A DNA stretch of 64,000 nt, from assembly GCF_950295315.1 (NCBI RefSeq), contig NC_080171.1:34758698-34822697 (forward strand), in the 5' to 3' direction. Positions 10,791 through 22,464 of the stretch are shown here, one piece after another (position 1 is the first letter of the stretch; the number at the start of each line of letters is the position of its first letter). The DNA comes from Erinaceus europaeus. Its lineage: Eukaryota > Chordata > Mammalia > Eulipotyphla > Erinaceidae. The notes beneath the pieces were generated by a model. It was given only the letters and a program-made list of their open reading frames with translations, made no database searches and had not been told where the DNA came from. The translations under genes and the position numbers were made by a program.

Positions 10791-13585
10791 GTTGAGGGGA
10801 AATTCATTTTACTCACTTTTTTGTGCTGTTTTGTAAAGATTGTTTCTAATGTACCTACTACAAATCTGCTAACATTCAGAACTTTCTAACCTGCCATGTT
10901 TTTTTTTTTTCACCAGATATTGTCTTGTAACTTTTGGATTTTCTTTTTCCCCTGTCAATTTTACTTGTGCAATCTGTTGAGGTGGCCTATCAGGACTCTT
11001 CATAGACTGAGTTTAACCTTGACCTAATAAAATTCTAAATTTTTTCCAAGTGACTTCACTTCTAGTTTTCTGTTATGTCCCTTAATTCTTCTCACAGGAA
11101 TGATCTTGTTTACCTCAGGCAGTTGTGGTGTAGCACCACAGGGCATGGGGCCTGAGGTAGCTTAGCTTAACTTGAGTTTAGGCACTCTTTAAACTTCATT
11201 TACAATATAGACAATTACGTCATTTTCCTTGAAACCTTTTTAATTTACTTTCTATGTTTAGTCCAGTGAGTCTGCTTTTTGATTTCTCTACCTTTTCAAA
11301 AAAGAACATGAAAATCCACCTTGGTTTCAAAACATGAAATGCATAATAAGTATAGTGAGGTCTGGTAGAAAGGGCAAATTTTTCTTTTCCTGTGGTTTTT
11401 ACACAATTATCAGAACAATGTTGTTTTATGAGTTCAAATTCTTAAGAGCCTAAAGACTGAAGATGAAGTAGTAATTGCCAACTAGTAAGTGATAGATTAA
11501 AAGCATATGAGACGTTTTAAAGTGCTCCAATGTATAAAATGATGAACTACGGTATTAGTGTAAAAAAGTAAATTGCTGAAATTATGCTATTTTAATTCTG
11601 ACTTGGAAATAGCTATCACATTGTATCAGTAATATTGTGTTTTTTTCTCTGCCTTTAGATGAATATGACTTTTTTTTTTTCAAAACTCTTCAGATGATAA
11701 AACAAAGAGGTTCATCCAACAGAAAGTATCTGTGGCTTTCTATCTGTAAAATTAATAGAAACTCATTGTCTATGATGTTAAAGAAATGCATCAAAAACTT
11801 CACTCACATATGTATCTTTCTGCTAAGAACAAAATCAGAGGAGAGCGACTTAGAGAATATGGAAGCCATATCTATATGTGTTTGTTTTTCTTCTCTAACT
11901 TACAGACTGATTTATGAAAGTTTAGAATCTCTTATAGCAAAGGAATGCCTTTGACTATCAGCAAGATTTGAAATTAAAGATCACCTCATGCTATTTAGCG
12001 GTTCTGTCAATGCTGACTCTATTTTTGTATTAAAGATGAAAATTCTAATTTTAAACAAGATCACTATTTCTGACCTGTGTAGTCAGTGCAAGAAATATGT
12101 ACAAAGTTACTTTATGTCATGAATAGTTTATATTCTTTTCTTAAAATTGAATTAAGTCATATTCACATCTATTTTTAAGCTATCCTCTTCCCTGTTATAG
12201 TAGGTAATAAATGGAAAGAGAATTTTTACAATATCTATTTTACTACCATATGACAATAATGCCTTAAAATTACATATGATATTTTTGAGAACATAAGAAA
12301 GGATCTATAGACATGTTTTCTTATCTCTGAGATAGAGACAAAAGAGTTTTAGGAGGCCTTAATTTTTCATAATTAAAAATGTATTAACTCAGAAAATTTG
12401 TGAGATCTTTCACAAATGCCAGATTTTCAAGCTGTCTATTATCCACCTGTACCATTCTTTTATTCAGAAATTTATTTCTACATTGAAGAACAATAGATCT
12501 TCTTCATATTGCCCCTTTGAAAAAAGAATACTCTGGAAAAAACATTTCCTGCAAAAACCTTTTAAAATATTCATTTGGCATCAGTTAATCCACAGTACAA
12601 AATGCAGATGATTCTGTGATGAACTGCAGAGAGAACACATATAAAGTATACTTTGGACTAATTGTCAAAGAGTCAGTGCTATGTGAACAATTATAATCTT
12701 AATTTTCTTAAAATCTTTTAAGTCACATAGTTGTTCTTATACTGAATCATTTTAGAGGATGAATCAATAAATGATGAATAGAGTGGAATTGAGGTGCATT
12801 AGTGAAAGGCTTCATCTAAAAGAACTTATTCAAGATTATCACTTTGGTCACCAGAATTTCCCAAAAGAGGGATGCTATAAATAGAATAACCCTACCATAC
12901 AAATGAAATACACTTCTTGATAAATCTTATAGTTAAACTGTGAGTTTTGTGCCAGTGAGCAATGTTTTTTTTCCCTGAATAACCATAAAATCTCTTCACA
13001 TAGAAATAATTTAAAAATATTGGCCACAGAAATGTAGTCCCCTTTCTTCTCAGTATGCTGGATTTTTGTACATTTTTATATTTTTAGAATATAAGTAACT
13101 GGTTTTATTAAGTATGATAAATTAATTGATATTAAACCTTTCACATTATCCAAATAAAAATTTAAGTGCAGTGCTGTTTAGATTTCAACTCATAGGCTAT
13201 ATGAAGTGACTACAACTAATCTTTTTCTGTTTATTATTCAAGTATTTCTTTATTTTATTATGTTTACTTTCATTTTAAAGGTAAAAGAATATTTTTTAGA
13301 AAGAACAGGAAATTTCCATCAGTAAAAAAAAAAATTCTTTGACATATCTTTTCATTTTGCTATTTTCATCCTATTTTCTCCCTAAGATAAACTGCTATAT
13401 TTCTTAACTATGTTTGATTTATATTGGCTTCATACATAAAACATGGCATTGCTGCCTCATAGTCTGCCGTCCTTGGTCCTCATTCAGTAAATGTATTACC
13501 ACCTGAATGTTTACCTATTCTTTTTTATAATTTTAAGAATTTTATTAGTGACTTGATAGTGATTTATAAAATTTTAAAATTTCAA
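10791..13585. other. Unique AT-rich DNA, no gene recognised
   Basis: There is 2.8 kb without recognisable repeats apart from short A or T runs (10901-10912, 13326-13336). A 105-codon open frame on plus (11637-11954) is low in complexity and resembles nothing I know. I see no convincing exon, RNA gene or promoter. Confidence 0.6.
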
Positions 13586-13587
13586 GG

Positions 13588-13700
13588 GCTGGGGTAGATA
13601 GAATAATGGTTATGCAAAGAAACTCTCATGACTGAGGTTCCTATATCCCAGGTTCAATCTCCTAAACCACCATAAGTAAGAACTGATCAGTGCTCTGGTA
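13588..13700 (+). mobile_element. SINE group C
   Basis: The head GGCTGGGGTAGATAGAATAA and the B-box-like GGTTCAATC (about 13652) are followed by CCACCATAAG and CAGTGCTCTGGTAAAAT, the characteristic short 3' end of this group. The tail has grown into the (ATT)n repeat that follows. Confidence 0.88.
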
Positions 13701-13703
13701 AAA

Positions 13704-13737
<34 letters not shown>
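13701..13737 (+). repeat. (ATT)n microsatellite at SINE tail
   Basis: About twelve uninterrupted ATT units directly follow the group C SINE, the usual origin of such repeats. Confidence 0.95.
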
Positions 13738-14400
13738 TCAGTAGTTTCACATTGTACCCATTAAAAAAGTTCTGTGCATACCCTTCACCCCAACCACCAT
13801 AGTCCTCAAAGTCTAAGAAATAATCTAGGGAGTCGGGCTGTAGCACAGCCAGTTAAGCGCAGGTGGCTCTAAGCTCAAGGACCGGCGTCAGGATCCCAGT
13901 TCGAGCCCCCGGCTCCCCACCTGCAGGCAGGTCCCTTCACAGGCGGTGAAGCAGGTATGCAGGTGTCTGTCTTTCTCTCCCCCTCTCTGTCTTCCCCTCC
14001 TCTCTCCATTTCTCTCTGTCCTATCCAACAACAATGACATCAATAATAACTACAACAATAAAACAACAAGGGCAATAAAAGGGAATAAATAAATAAAATA
14101 AAATAAAATATATATATAAAAAGAAACAATCTGGTTATTCTTTCTTTCTCTCTCTTTTTCTTCTTATTTTTTTTGCAAGCCTGCATGTTTTAATGATATG
14201 TATTCCACATATGAGTGAAACCATCCAGTACTTTCTTTGACCTCTTATTTTACTTAGCATAGTCACCTCCAATTCCATCCATTTTGCCTCAAAGGACACA
14301 ATATCATTTTTTAAAGTTCAGAGTACTTTTCCACTGAATATATTCCCCATAACATTATATTAAGCTGGATTGTGGTTTAATGGCCATATTTTGGAAGTTT
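13738..14400 (-). mobile_element. Old LINE-1 3' end fragment, split by a SINE
   Basis: The minus-strand reading resembles the generic mammalian L1 3' region: the plus-strand blocks CCACATATGAGTGAAACCAT (14199-14218) and CTTAGCATAGTCACC are typical of antisense L1M 3' ends. It is strongly diverged and interrupted by the SINE at 13827-14120. The outer limits are uncertain. Confidence 0.65.
13827..14120 (+). mobile_element. SINE group A, full length
   Basis: This is the clearest copy in the window. The head GGGAGTCGGGCTGTAGC starts at 13829, the B box is AGTTCGAGCC (about 13900), the pyrimidine body ends TCCTATCCAACAACAA, and the tail is AATAAA-rich with a TA run. The TSD AAGAAAYAATCT at 13815-13826 and 14121-14132 has one mismatch. 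The head should fold as a tRNA and carry Pol III A and B boxes. Confidence 0.95.
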
Positions 14401-14554
14401 AATATGTCTGAAAAGGCATCAAAACTCCAGTGAGATTTTCCTTCCCCAAATAGATTTATATTTCAAAGGGGAGGGAGAGGGGAGAAGAGGCATCTTGTAT
14501 GCATTCTGAAGAATGTAAACCTGGAGACATGGGTGGGGAGGAGAATTTGCAAAT

Positions 14555-14650
14555 AGTAGGGTAGCTTGCCTGGTAGAGTTCACACTTTACCATATGCCAG
14601 GGCCTTGATTTGAACCCCAGGCCACCACATGAGGGAACTGTGCAAAGGGG
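14555..14650 (+). mobile_element. SINE head fragment (group B or D)
   Basis: A tRNA-like head (GCCTGGTAGAGTTCACACTT, then TTTGAACCCC) is present, but the body is absent because the next L1 3' end begins at about 14655. Confidence 0.6.
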
Positions 14651-14654
14651 AAGT

Positions 14655-15058
14655 TTTTTTTTTAATTTTTTTATTTATAAAAAGGAAACACTGACAAAAA
14701 CCATAGGATAAGAGGGGTACAACTCCACACAGTTCCCACCATTAGAACTCTGTATCCCACCCCTTCCCCTGAGAGCTTCCCTATTCTTCATCCCTCTGGG
14801 AATATGGACCCAGGGTCATTATGGGGTACAGAAGGTGGAAGGTCTGGCTTCTGTAATTGCTTCCCTGCTGAACATGGGCATTGACAGGTCGATCCATATT
14901 CCTAGCATGCCTCTCTCTTTCCCTAGTGGGGCAGTAGTACTCTGGGGAAGCGGGGCTCCAAGACACATTATGGGGTTGTCTGTCCAGGGAAGTCTGGTTG
15001 ACATCATGAAAAAAGAGTTGACATATAGAACCCAACAAATTGTTGATTATTCATGAAC
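14655..15058 (-). mobile_element. LINE-1 3' end, 5'-truncated
   Basis: The T-run at 14655-14670 is the poly(A) of a minus-strand insertion. It carries the same terminal 400 bases of 3' UTR as 2324-2790, truncated near 15058. Frames of 85, 62 and 73 residues across it are shadows of the 3' UTR. Confidence 0.9.
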
Positions 15059-15589
15059 CTAATCAGTGTCTGCAGGGAGTGCTAGGATTGCTCAAGAATA
15101 AAGCCTTAATGTGTGGGACAGGCACCTGGAGACAACTGTCCTGTGGCTCATCTAGAGATATCGATTTACATATGAAAAAGTAAAAACCTAGGAATCTTTT
15201 TTTCTCTACCCAGGCAAAAATTGCCTTTATTATGAAATTTAGTTTCTCCTTTTTTCTCAGGAGTGAAGGCTGTCAGCTTAATAGTGTGTGTGTGAATTCC
15301 TTGATCACTAGTTTCAGAGCTCCTCTTTCTCTACTTGTATATGCTTGGCTGTACATCTGGCTTTCATTGCATCACCCCAGAAAATGGAGCAAAAATAGGA
15401 TTTAGAACATTCATGCTAGTATATTGTATGTAGTAATAATAATTTGCTTTGATCCAGAAGCTTTATTATAAACAGGTGTCAATATTAAAAACTTACCAAC
15501 TTCTTTCTATGGAAATCATATCAACTTGGTTACTACTGGAATAAGTATACATTTTTCTTTGTTTTTTTTATGGCATTCTTTTCATTTTT
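15059..15589. other. Unique AT-rich DNA
   Basis: No repeat family, coding frame or RNA gene is recognisable over this stretch. Confidence 0.55.
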
Positions 15590-15985
15590 CTTTCTCTCTC
15601 TTTTTTTTTTCTTTTGATAGTCTCCTGGAGTTTAACTACTCTGGGTGACATTTTTTTAGATAGAAAGAAATACAAAGAGGCAGAAATATGGAAATGAATC
15701 TCAGTCCCTAGGTGCAGAAGAGAAGCAGGGAAGCTTCAGACTCTTCACCAGCTGTGAATCAGTGCTATGGGGGTGTCTTTCTTTCTCCTTCTCAGTGTCC
15801 CTTTCTCACTCAATTTCCCTCTGTCCTATCGAGAAGAAAAAGAAAGAGAGAGAAAGAGAGAATGGAAAGGAAGAAAATAATCTTAGCACCCTAGCTTCTA
15901 CCTTCAGTGAGGTGGGAATTGGGCTTGAACTGGTTCTCCTACATGACAAAACAGCACATTCGCCCAAGTGAGCTGTTTTGGGATG
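15590..15985. mobile_element. Degenerate SINE cluster
   Basis: CT-rich and AGAGAAAG-rich SINE-body sequence is followed by a minus-strand head-like block (GGGCTTGAACTGG near 15920, then CCCAAGTGAGCTGTTTTGG). At least two old, overlapping SINE insertions seem to be present, too diverged to separate. Confidence 0.5.
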
Positions 15986-17018
15986 CTATTTGCTCATGAA
16001 AAGACTTAGATGTTCTCAGTTTATTATCTGGTATCCACTACATAGGGCTGCACTAGTGGCTACGTCTCCCAGATGCGTTGTACTAGTATTGGTCACACTT
16101 TGCTCCTTGAGGTTCTATTTTCTTCTGTCCAATATTTCTACTTAACTCTCTCTTCCTCCCTTCTTGTTTTCCTGTGTACACATTTGTGTCTCTGCTACTC
16201 TTTCTTCCTTATTTCTTATGGGGAAATCTGGATCAAAGCTGTTAAGAGGAAATGTTGAAAGATACTGTAGTTTGAGATAGATAGTGACTGCAATCCACTT
16301 TACTGCCCTCAAAATGTGAGTATCTTAAGAAAGGATAATTCCCTTGTATTATTGATGAAATAAGCCGAGTGGATCTAAACTAGGTGAGAGGAAGTGGGGA
16401 GGCACATGATAATTTGCCTGTTTTCCTTTAGTTTTTCATCAATCAGATGACAAAAGTACAGAAAAGAGACTTACATAACTGCCCCCCCCCCCTTTTCTTT
16501 TCTGTCTATACTTTGCACATGAGTGATTTGTCCCTTTTTCATTCAGGTAGAGATAAAGTGAAAGAGATAGAGGGAGGGGGGAAGGTGTGAGGAGGGGGGA
16601 AGAGAGCCTCTGTTTGACTACATAGATCTGCCTCTACTGTCATATATATTCTGTAAATGATCTTCTATTCCAGGAAGACCACCCTTCTGTTAGTAGTTGC
16701 CCTACTTCTTACCATTTTCTATCCAAAATTACTTGCAATACAAAAATGCAGATGGTACAGAATTTCAGCAATAAAAGTTGCAAGGCTTCATGTCTCAATG
16801 TTTCATATCATCTACATTTTAGATATATTAAACTATCTGGTTTGTCTAAGCAGTTTAAGGCACAAGTATTTCTATTACAACATTCTATATTACCTAAAAT
16901 TCAATAAAATCTATACTTAACATTTTGTATAGTAGAAGTCTTGAAGGGTTTTTAAAATTAAAATTAAAATTTTTAAAATTAAAATTCATGAAAATTTATT
17001 TTGAACATATTTAGAGCA
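15986..17018. other. Unique DNA with C-run and purine patch
   Basis: A run of C interrupts AT-rich DNA near 16483-16492, and a G/A-rich patch lies at 16545-16610. The 87-residue frame at 16657-16920 has no recognisable similarity. No gene is supported. Confidence 0.5.
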
Positions 17019-17019
17019 A

Positions 17020-17150
17020 GTGGCATGGGAGGTGGTGTAGTGGATAAAGTACTGAACTATCAAGCATGAGTTCTCTAGCCCCCGCAATGCATGTGCTACA
17101 GTGATACTCTTGTTCTTTCTCTCATAAATAAATAAATCTAAAAAAAGAAA
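17020..17150 (+). mobile_element. SINE group E
   Basis: It has the head GGTGGTGTAGTGGATAAAGT, then AAGCATGAG, and a tail of TTCTTTCTCTCATAAATAAATAAAT. This is the group with a lysine-tRNA-like GTGGATAAAG A-box region. Confidence 0.8.
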
Positions 17151-18158
17151 AATCATACTTGAATTATAATTTTCAAAGAACAAAATGAAGTTTAATTATT
17201 TAAAATTAAAATGAAGTCCTATTATTTTTTAAAAAGTCATCATCAGATTCATAATAGAAAATTAAATAATTCTACTTTGCATCCCATTTAAATTTCACAA
17301 CTATTTTAGCTATCTACTTAGAATTGTGTAGGATAATCAGTCAACAGAAAATAAGAAGTTGTAATTATTTTATGGTGAGCAGTATGCCAGGCATCCTGGT
17401 ATATCAAAAGAAATCTGTAAAGTCATAGGAGAAATACTATCTTACATGGATCAGGAGGGTGCAAACAGTTCAAAGATGGTGTGAAACTAATGTGAGAACA
17501 AGGTTACAGAAACTCCTTTGGAAACTTGTTTTGGGTATAGGAACAGGAGTGGGAATTGGGCTATGGGCCATAGATGAGTGATTCTTGTTGGATTGAATAG
17601 TGGATAGTGTTTATTTCATGAAACTCTTTCTGTTTGTAGAAAGGATGAGCCCAAGGACCATAGCAGAAAAGTAGTAACTGAATTCATCTTTAGGGATCAC
17701 AACTATTGGGAAAAGAAAATTATTTGCTTAAACAATTTTGCATGAGAACTTTTCTTGCATTTTATACTCTAATGTGATGTTTATAAGTCTCTCATCTTCT
17801 AGCTTAGTATTCTCTATGAAGTATTTGCCTACTGTGTATATTCTTTTAATACTGACTCTATGAACCATTCCCAAAGCCAGTTAAAAGGAAAAATATATAT
17901 TAGAAGTAGTGATCATATAAAGGCAGAATTAATGAGAAAGTATGTAGTAATCCCAGAAAAATAATGATTATAGATGTTGAAAATATGACTATAAAATTTA
18001 AGATATGCATCTGAGATTCACAGATTCTTTTAGCATTTTACTTACCATTTTGTTATTGTAAAATATTTTTAGAGAAATTTGTATTTACTTAATTATAACT
18101 GTGGCTCAGTGACTACATGGCTCTATGACTCCCAATGATCGTTTTTTTCTTTATTTTT
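17151..18158. other. Unique AT-rich DNA
   Basis: There is no recognisable gene or repeat. Long AT-rich stretches are interrupted by a slightly richer part at 17400-17720. Confidence 0.5.
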
Positions 18159-18159
18159 T

Positions 18160-18342
18160 TTTAGTTTTTGGGTAGAGGTAGAGAAACAGAGAAAGGAAGA
18201 GAGGGAGAGACTTACAGAGAGGAGAGACAACTATTACACTGCTTCACTATTTATGACTCTTCCCCCCTTGAACAGGCTTGAACCTGGGCCCTTCAGCTTG
18301 GTTATGTGAACACTTTACCAGCTATACCACCACTTGGCCCCT
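18160..18342 (-). mobile_element. SINE group B/D, diverged
   Basis: The minus-strand head GGGGCCAAGTGGTGGTATAG is read from 18342, the mirror of CTTGAACCTGGGCCC lies at about 18278, and the AGAGAGGGAGAGA body leads to a T-run at the left. Confidence 0.82.
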
Positions 18343-18404
18343 ATCTTTACTTCTAAAGTTAAATCTGTTTTTGTCATAGCTATTTTCCCTACTTTGTCTT
18401 TTTG

Positions 18405-18558
18405 TTTTGTTTTTTAAAACTATTTATTTTATTTTAATTAGAGAGCTTTTATAAATAGAAAGATACAGAGAAAGAGGCGAGAGTACTGCTCAACTGTGGC
18501 TTAGGTGCTGGGGATTGAACATGGGACCCCAGGAACTCAGATATGATAGTTTTTTCAT
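18405..18558 (-). mobile_element. SINE group C, diverged
   Basis: On the minus strand the end GGTTATGAAAAAA is at 18550 and the GTACTGCTCAACTGTGGCTT block at 18484-18503 mirrors the CAGAGCTGAGCAGT module of the group. Old and partly deleted. Confidence 0.7.
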
Positions 18559-20490
18559 AACCATTTCCTTTCATTATTTCTTACATTTCCTTTCATTATT
18601 CCCTTAATGCTTTAGTTTCTATTGCTATATTATTTTCTGAATTAGGAAAAAATAATATTATCCACTTTTGTAATTTTCTCTTTGAGTTTTTAAAATATGA
18701 CATTTTTATTAATCTTCTTGTATATCATCATTTTATTTTGGTTGCATTTTTAAATGCTTATTTCTGGTAATTCTATTCCCATGGCATGTAATTAACTGAA
18801 TGTCTTTCTTTGCAAGGAAAGGTTCCTATTTAAGTGGGGGAAAAAGTTTTCTGAACCACATAAATACATTAGAAAGTTATAAATATTATTGTGCATATTT
18901 TTCTTTCTACTAAGCATGAGTACTAAAATGGGAAGAGTCACACAGAGTTTTATCATACACAATTATTCTAGCAAATGCATATGTTTGTGTCTAAGATATT
19001 CAGCTCTTAAGCTTTTAGTCCCCTGGATCCTCTACAGAGGGCATGGCTGCTGGAACATGTATCCACTTTTTAATAAATTAATGCTAAGCTCTCTTAGCTC
19101 TTTGGGAATATCATCTTATCAGAAAGGAAATTGGCTTTGTTTATTGCCTTCCTTTCTCTTGCTGCCCAGGGTGGATTTTCATGCTTGTGAAAATGAGATA
19201 CTGGTAGGGATCGGGATTAAAGGAAGGTGGATATTGGGCCTATTTCCTCCTCTGACTCTTCCAAACCAATTGCACTCATGTAAGTAACTCTCCTAGTCTT
19301 CCAGACTTGCGCCTCTCCTGTGCAGAAAATTAGGGCAACATCTGAGGAGGTCTAGGACAAGGACAACTGTCCACTAGGGACCAAGCTAGAATTGGTAAAC
19401 CAATTTTCACTTGTGAACAATGCCAGAATTCAGCCCGTATGTCTCCCATGGTGAAGCACTGTAGTGCGTCATTAACCCACTGTGCCACTTAGCAGCTTCT
19501 CTCTGCTTGCTGTCTTGTGAATTAACATCTCAGCTGCCACCACACCAGACCTAGGGTTTATTTCTGCTAGGAGTGCTGCTGCATAAATAGCAAGCAGTTC
19601 TCTGTAGCAAGTGATCAGGGCACAGCACTTTCAATTTTTCAACTGAAAGCAATAGCAATTTGCCATTCAGTCCTATCTTATCATCATCATTAGGTTGGGA
19701 AATCACAATTTGAAGGCTCATTGCAATGTGCTGTCAACCTGATATCTTGTAATTTTAATATGTCTCTGGTTAATAATTAATCGCTTTAACTCAATAGGTG
19801 AAATCTGAATTTGGCTCCAAAAAAAGAAATCCCTCTGAGCTGAAATATTCTTTGAGACTCCAACATCTTACAAAGTTCTCACTCAATCAGCTGCCTTGCC
19901 TTCTTATTTAAATGATCTGCCATATAATGAAATCTGGATCAAAAGCATCAAGCTTAAAATATACAACAAAAAACTGCTTCTGGGTGAAGAGTTTGGATCC
20001 AAATCAAAACGTTTCTGTGTTCTGGCCATTATCACATAGAGTTAACTGCTGGGAAATAGGGATGTTCAAAAGATATAGTGGAAAAAGGCACCTGCTTTCT
20101 CACGCTGGTTTACGTTTGTCCACTTGATAAAAATGCAAGACAGCATATGCAGAAATTGTGCAGAAACACCATTCACATGGTAATTCCTTTGTATTTGAAT
20201 AATTTCTTTTCAGGTGCTGGACTGAATGCCAGACTCTGGGAGGATTTGAGTATCTCTTTGCCTTAAGTTTTTCCATGATTACACATTAATGTCTGGTTCT
20301 TTTTTTCCTTTCTTTTTTTTTTTAAAGAACCACTTTGTCAGTTTTTTCATAATGAAGGTGTTCGCCCCTTAGTTTTCTTGGATCATAAGCTATAATGTGC
20401 AGAGATGTCTCACATTTTGTCTGATGAATATTATTTACAATATAAGAAAGTAATGAATTTTAATTCTTTTTTTCATTCAATTTTATGTGA
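18559..20490. other. Unique DNA, candidate conserved non-coding block
   Basis: Repeat-free for 1.9 kb and less AT-extreme than its surroundings. The frames at 18889-19287 (132 residues) and 19912-20127 show no domain. The part at 19600-19830 has mixed composition and homeobox-type TAATTAAT near 19770, so it may be regulatory. That is only a suspicion from base composition. Confidence 0.4.
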
Positions 20491-20494
20491 TTTA

Positions 20495-20625
20495 TTTATT
20501 TAGTTCATCAGAGCACTGCTCAGCTCTGGTTTATGGTAGTACTAGGAATGGAACCTGGGACCTTGGAGCCTCAGGCATGAGAATCTTTTCATATAACCAT
20601 TATGCTATCTCTTTTTCCCTGACAT
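20495..20625 (-). mobile_element. SINE group C
   Basis: The plus strand reads CAGAGCACTGCTCAGCTCTGG (20509 on), then GGAACCTGGGACCTTGGAGC, CATGAGAATC and ATAACCATTATGCTATCTC, the exact mirror of the group. Confidence 0.9.
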
Positions 20626-20639
20626 GCTTTAAAAAAAAA

Positions 20640-21497
20640 AAAACTAGATATATAGTTGGGTATGGTTAAGGAAGTCTAACATTAGGTTAGGTCTATGATA
20701 AGTTTGAACAGTTTTTCCCTTTGCAAGCTCTACTTACTTGGTGCATTTCCATAGCATTAGTTGCAGGAAATACTAATTCTCAATCTTTACCTGCCTGATG
20801 TTGAAATCCTGAAACTGAGAATTGCTCTTTTTTTTTTTTTTTCAGGAGAAGCTTCAGGTTTTCCTAAAATTATTCTGATAGTATGTACAATTCTTCAGAC
20901 AATTTCAACCATTTTAAAAATAAGAAAAGTACATAAGTCTGTGAGATATTATACAATTGTAACTTGAGAGCTTACCTTTTTATTCAGTTATAACTAAGTA
21001 CTGATATCATGCTAGAAGGTGAGCTCCCTGGTGAAGTTGTGACCAGCCTGTGGCTATGTAAGTTGCCATTTGACTAGAAAATGGGAATATCACACTTATG
21101 CCCACCCACAACCTGCACTCTGACCCTAGAAACCATTTTATGATTGAACCTATGGTTAATGACATATGGTAACCAGCTGGGGAAAAAAAATAAAACTGCA
21201 TTTCAAAGTTTAAAGAACCCATTGGTTTTTCTTACAGTTATCAACATATCCTTTCAGACAGGTCTTCTCAAGTCCCAAAAGCCCTTTAGATATAGTCAAA
21301 TTGTTTCTTTTCATATAAGAGGCACACTTATGACTATGTTTGTAGTCTTGAGTGTAAGCATCCAAAAGCATTTGCTGTTTAAATCTTCCTATGTAAAGCT
21401 TAAGTTTAAAGACTATTAATCTGTAGCTAACTTATCAGCCAGTACAGTGTTATTAATAATAGCCCTGTGTGATATGCCCTGAAAACCTCCATCATAA

Positions 21498-21499
<2 letters not shown>
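20640..21499. other. Unique AT-rich DNA
   Basis: No gene recognised. A T-run followed by CAGG at 20828-20848 looks like a splice acceptor but has no supporting exon. Frames of 68-91 residues here have no similarity to known families. Confidence 0.45.

Positions 21500-21530
<31 letters not shown>
21500..21530 (+). repeat. (GT)n microsatellite
   Basis: About fourteen GT units, followed by ATGTATCC. Confidence 0.95.
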
Positions 21531-21532
<2 letters not shown>

Positions 21533-21778
21533 ATCCATTGTCACTTCCAAATATACATAAATTTCACTGACTGAATGAAGTCTGGCTTTTCCTCTCTTTT
21601 TTATACTGAAGCTTTTGTTTTTCAGAGCTACCTTTTTGACATTCTATATTGTTTCCCTTTTTTTCCTTTTATTCTTTACATAATGTTTAATGTTTGACCT
21701 ATACTGTAGTTTTGTTACTGGGGGACTGCAGGAACACTTGATTCTTTTAGTTCTTTATTTTAGGTTGCTGAAGATTCC

Positions 21779-21950
21779 ATGAGGTGGGGCAGACAAGGTG
21801 CAGGGAGAGAAAGAGGGAAAGAAGGAGAGGGAGGAGAGGGATAAGGAGAGGGAGAGAGGGAGAGAGAGAGAGAGGAAAGAACAAGAAGAAGGAGGAGGAA
21901 GAGGAGGGGGAAGGGGAAGGAGAGAGGGAGAGGGGCAGGAAGGGTAGTGA
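21779..21950 (+). repeat. Polypurine (GA-rich) tract
   Basis: About 170 bases are almost wholly A and G on plus, with mirror-like GGGAGAGGGAGAGAGAGAG stretches. Such tracts can adopt triplex structure. It may have grown from a SINE body, since a group F SINE lies directly after it. Confidence 0.9.
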
Positions 21951-21969
21951 GTATTAAAAAATAAATCTA

Positions 21970-22130
21970 ACTAGGCTGGCAAAATAACTCATTTCAGTAG
22001 CACACTACTTTGCCATGTGCATGATCCAGGCACTGAAGGAAGATGTAATTTTATGATTTTTTTTCCTGCAACCCCTTCTATCTGAAAAAGTCAGTCCAGA
22101 GCAATCAAAAGTACTCAAGCATTATGTCCC
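21970..22130 (+). mobile_element. SINE group F, diverged
   Basis: It has the head AGGCTGGCAAAATAACTCA, then TTTGCCATGTGCATGATCC, and the tail CTATCTGAAAAAGTCAGTCC, as in the copies at 45477 and 53752. Confidence 0.75.
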
Positions 22131-22159
22131 TTTTCATGTCATTTTTATTGCAGTCATCC

Positions 22160-22440
22160 AAATAAGATAATTCAAAAGATAGTCTTGGCTATTCTTGGAA
22201 GTTGTGTAGTGTCTAGGTTGAAGAACTTCTAAGCATTATACCCTGAGTTCAGTCCTGGCCATTGTATGTGCCAAAGGGATATTCTGATTCTCTGTCCTTT
22301 GTAAATAAATACATATTATCTAGGGTCAGACAAAACACAGTGATAGTGCGCAGATCATGCTTGTGAAAGATCCCAGGTTTGATCATGGCATCACCAATAA
22401 CAGCATAATGGTGCTCTGGAGTTTTAAAAAGACCAAACAA
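22160..22440 (+). mobile_element. Two adjacent diverged SINEs (groups E and C)
   Basis: The first has GTGTAGTGTCTAGGTTGAAG, then GAGTTCAGTCC and a TAAATAAAT tail near 22300. The second, at about 22325-22435, has ATCATGCTTGTGAAAGATCC, AGGTTTGATC and a GGTGCTCTGG end. Both are old. Confidence 0.6.
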
Positions 22441-22464
22441 AACAAGAATGAAAAAGAAGATAAA

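Noticed and set aside
11637..11954. 105-codon open frame preceded by an acceptor-like TTCTCTGCCTTTAG
   Set aside because: The protein is low in complexity, matches no family I know, has no partner donor or neighbouring exon, and AT-rich DNA gives such frames by chance.
13701..13737. Regularly spaced short repeats that might suggest a CRISPR-like array
   Set aside because: Simple (ATT)n growth at a SINE tail; no spacers, and the genome is mammalian.
13827..14120. Possible functional tRNA gene in the SINE head
   Set aside because: A/B-box-like words are present, but the head is continuous with the SINE body and tail and repeated throughout the window, so it is a SINE promoter.
18889..19287. 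132-codon open frame, longest in unique DNA on this side
   Set aside because: No domain, no plausible initiation or splice context, and the stretch is more likely non-coding. Kept only as candidate conserved DNA.
20820..20967. Long T-run followed by CAGG, like a splice acceptor, with an open frame after it
   Set aside because: The T-run is a common A/T slippage tract, and the downstream frame has no similarity and no donor that stands out.
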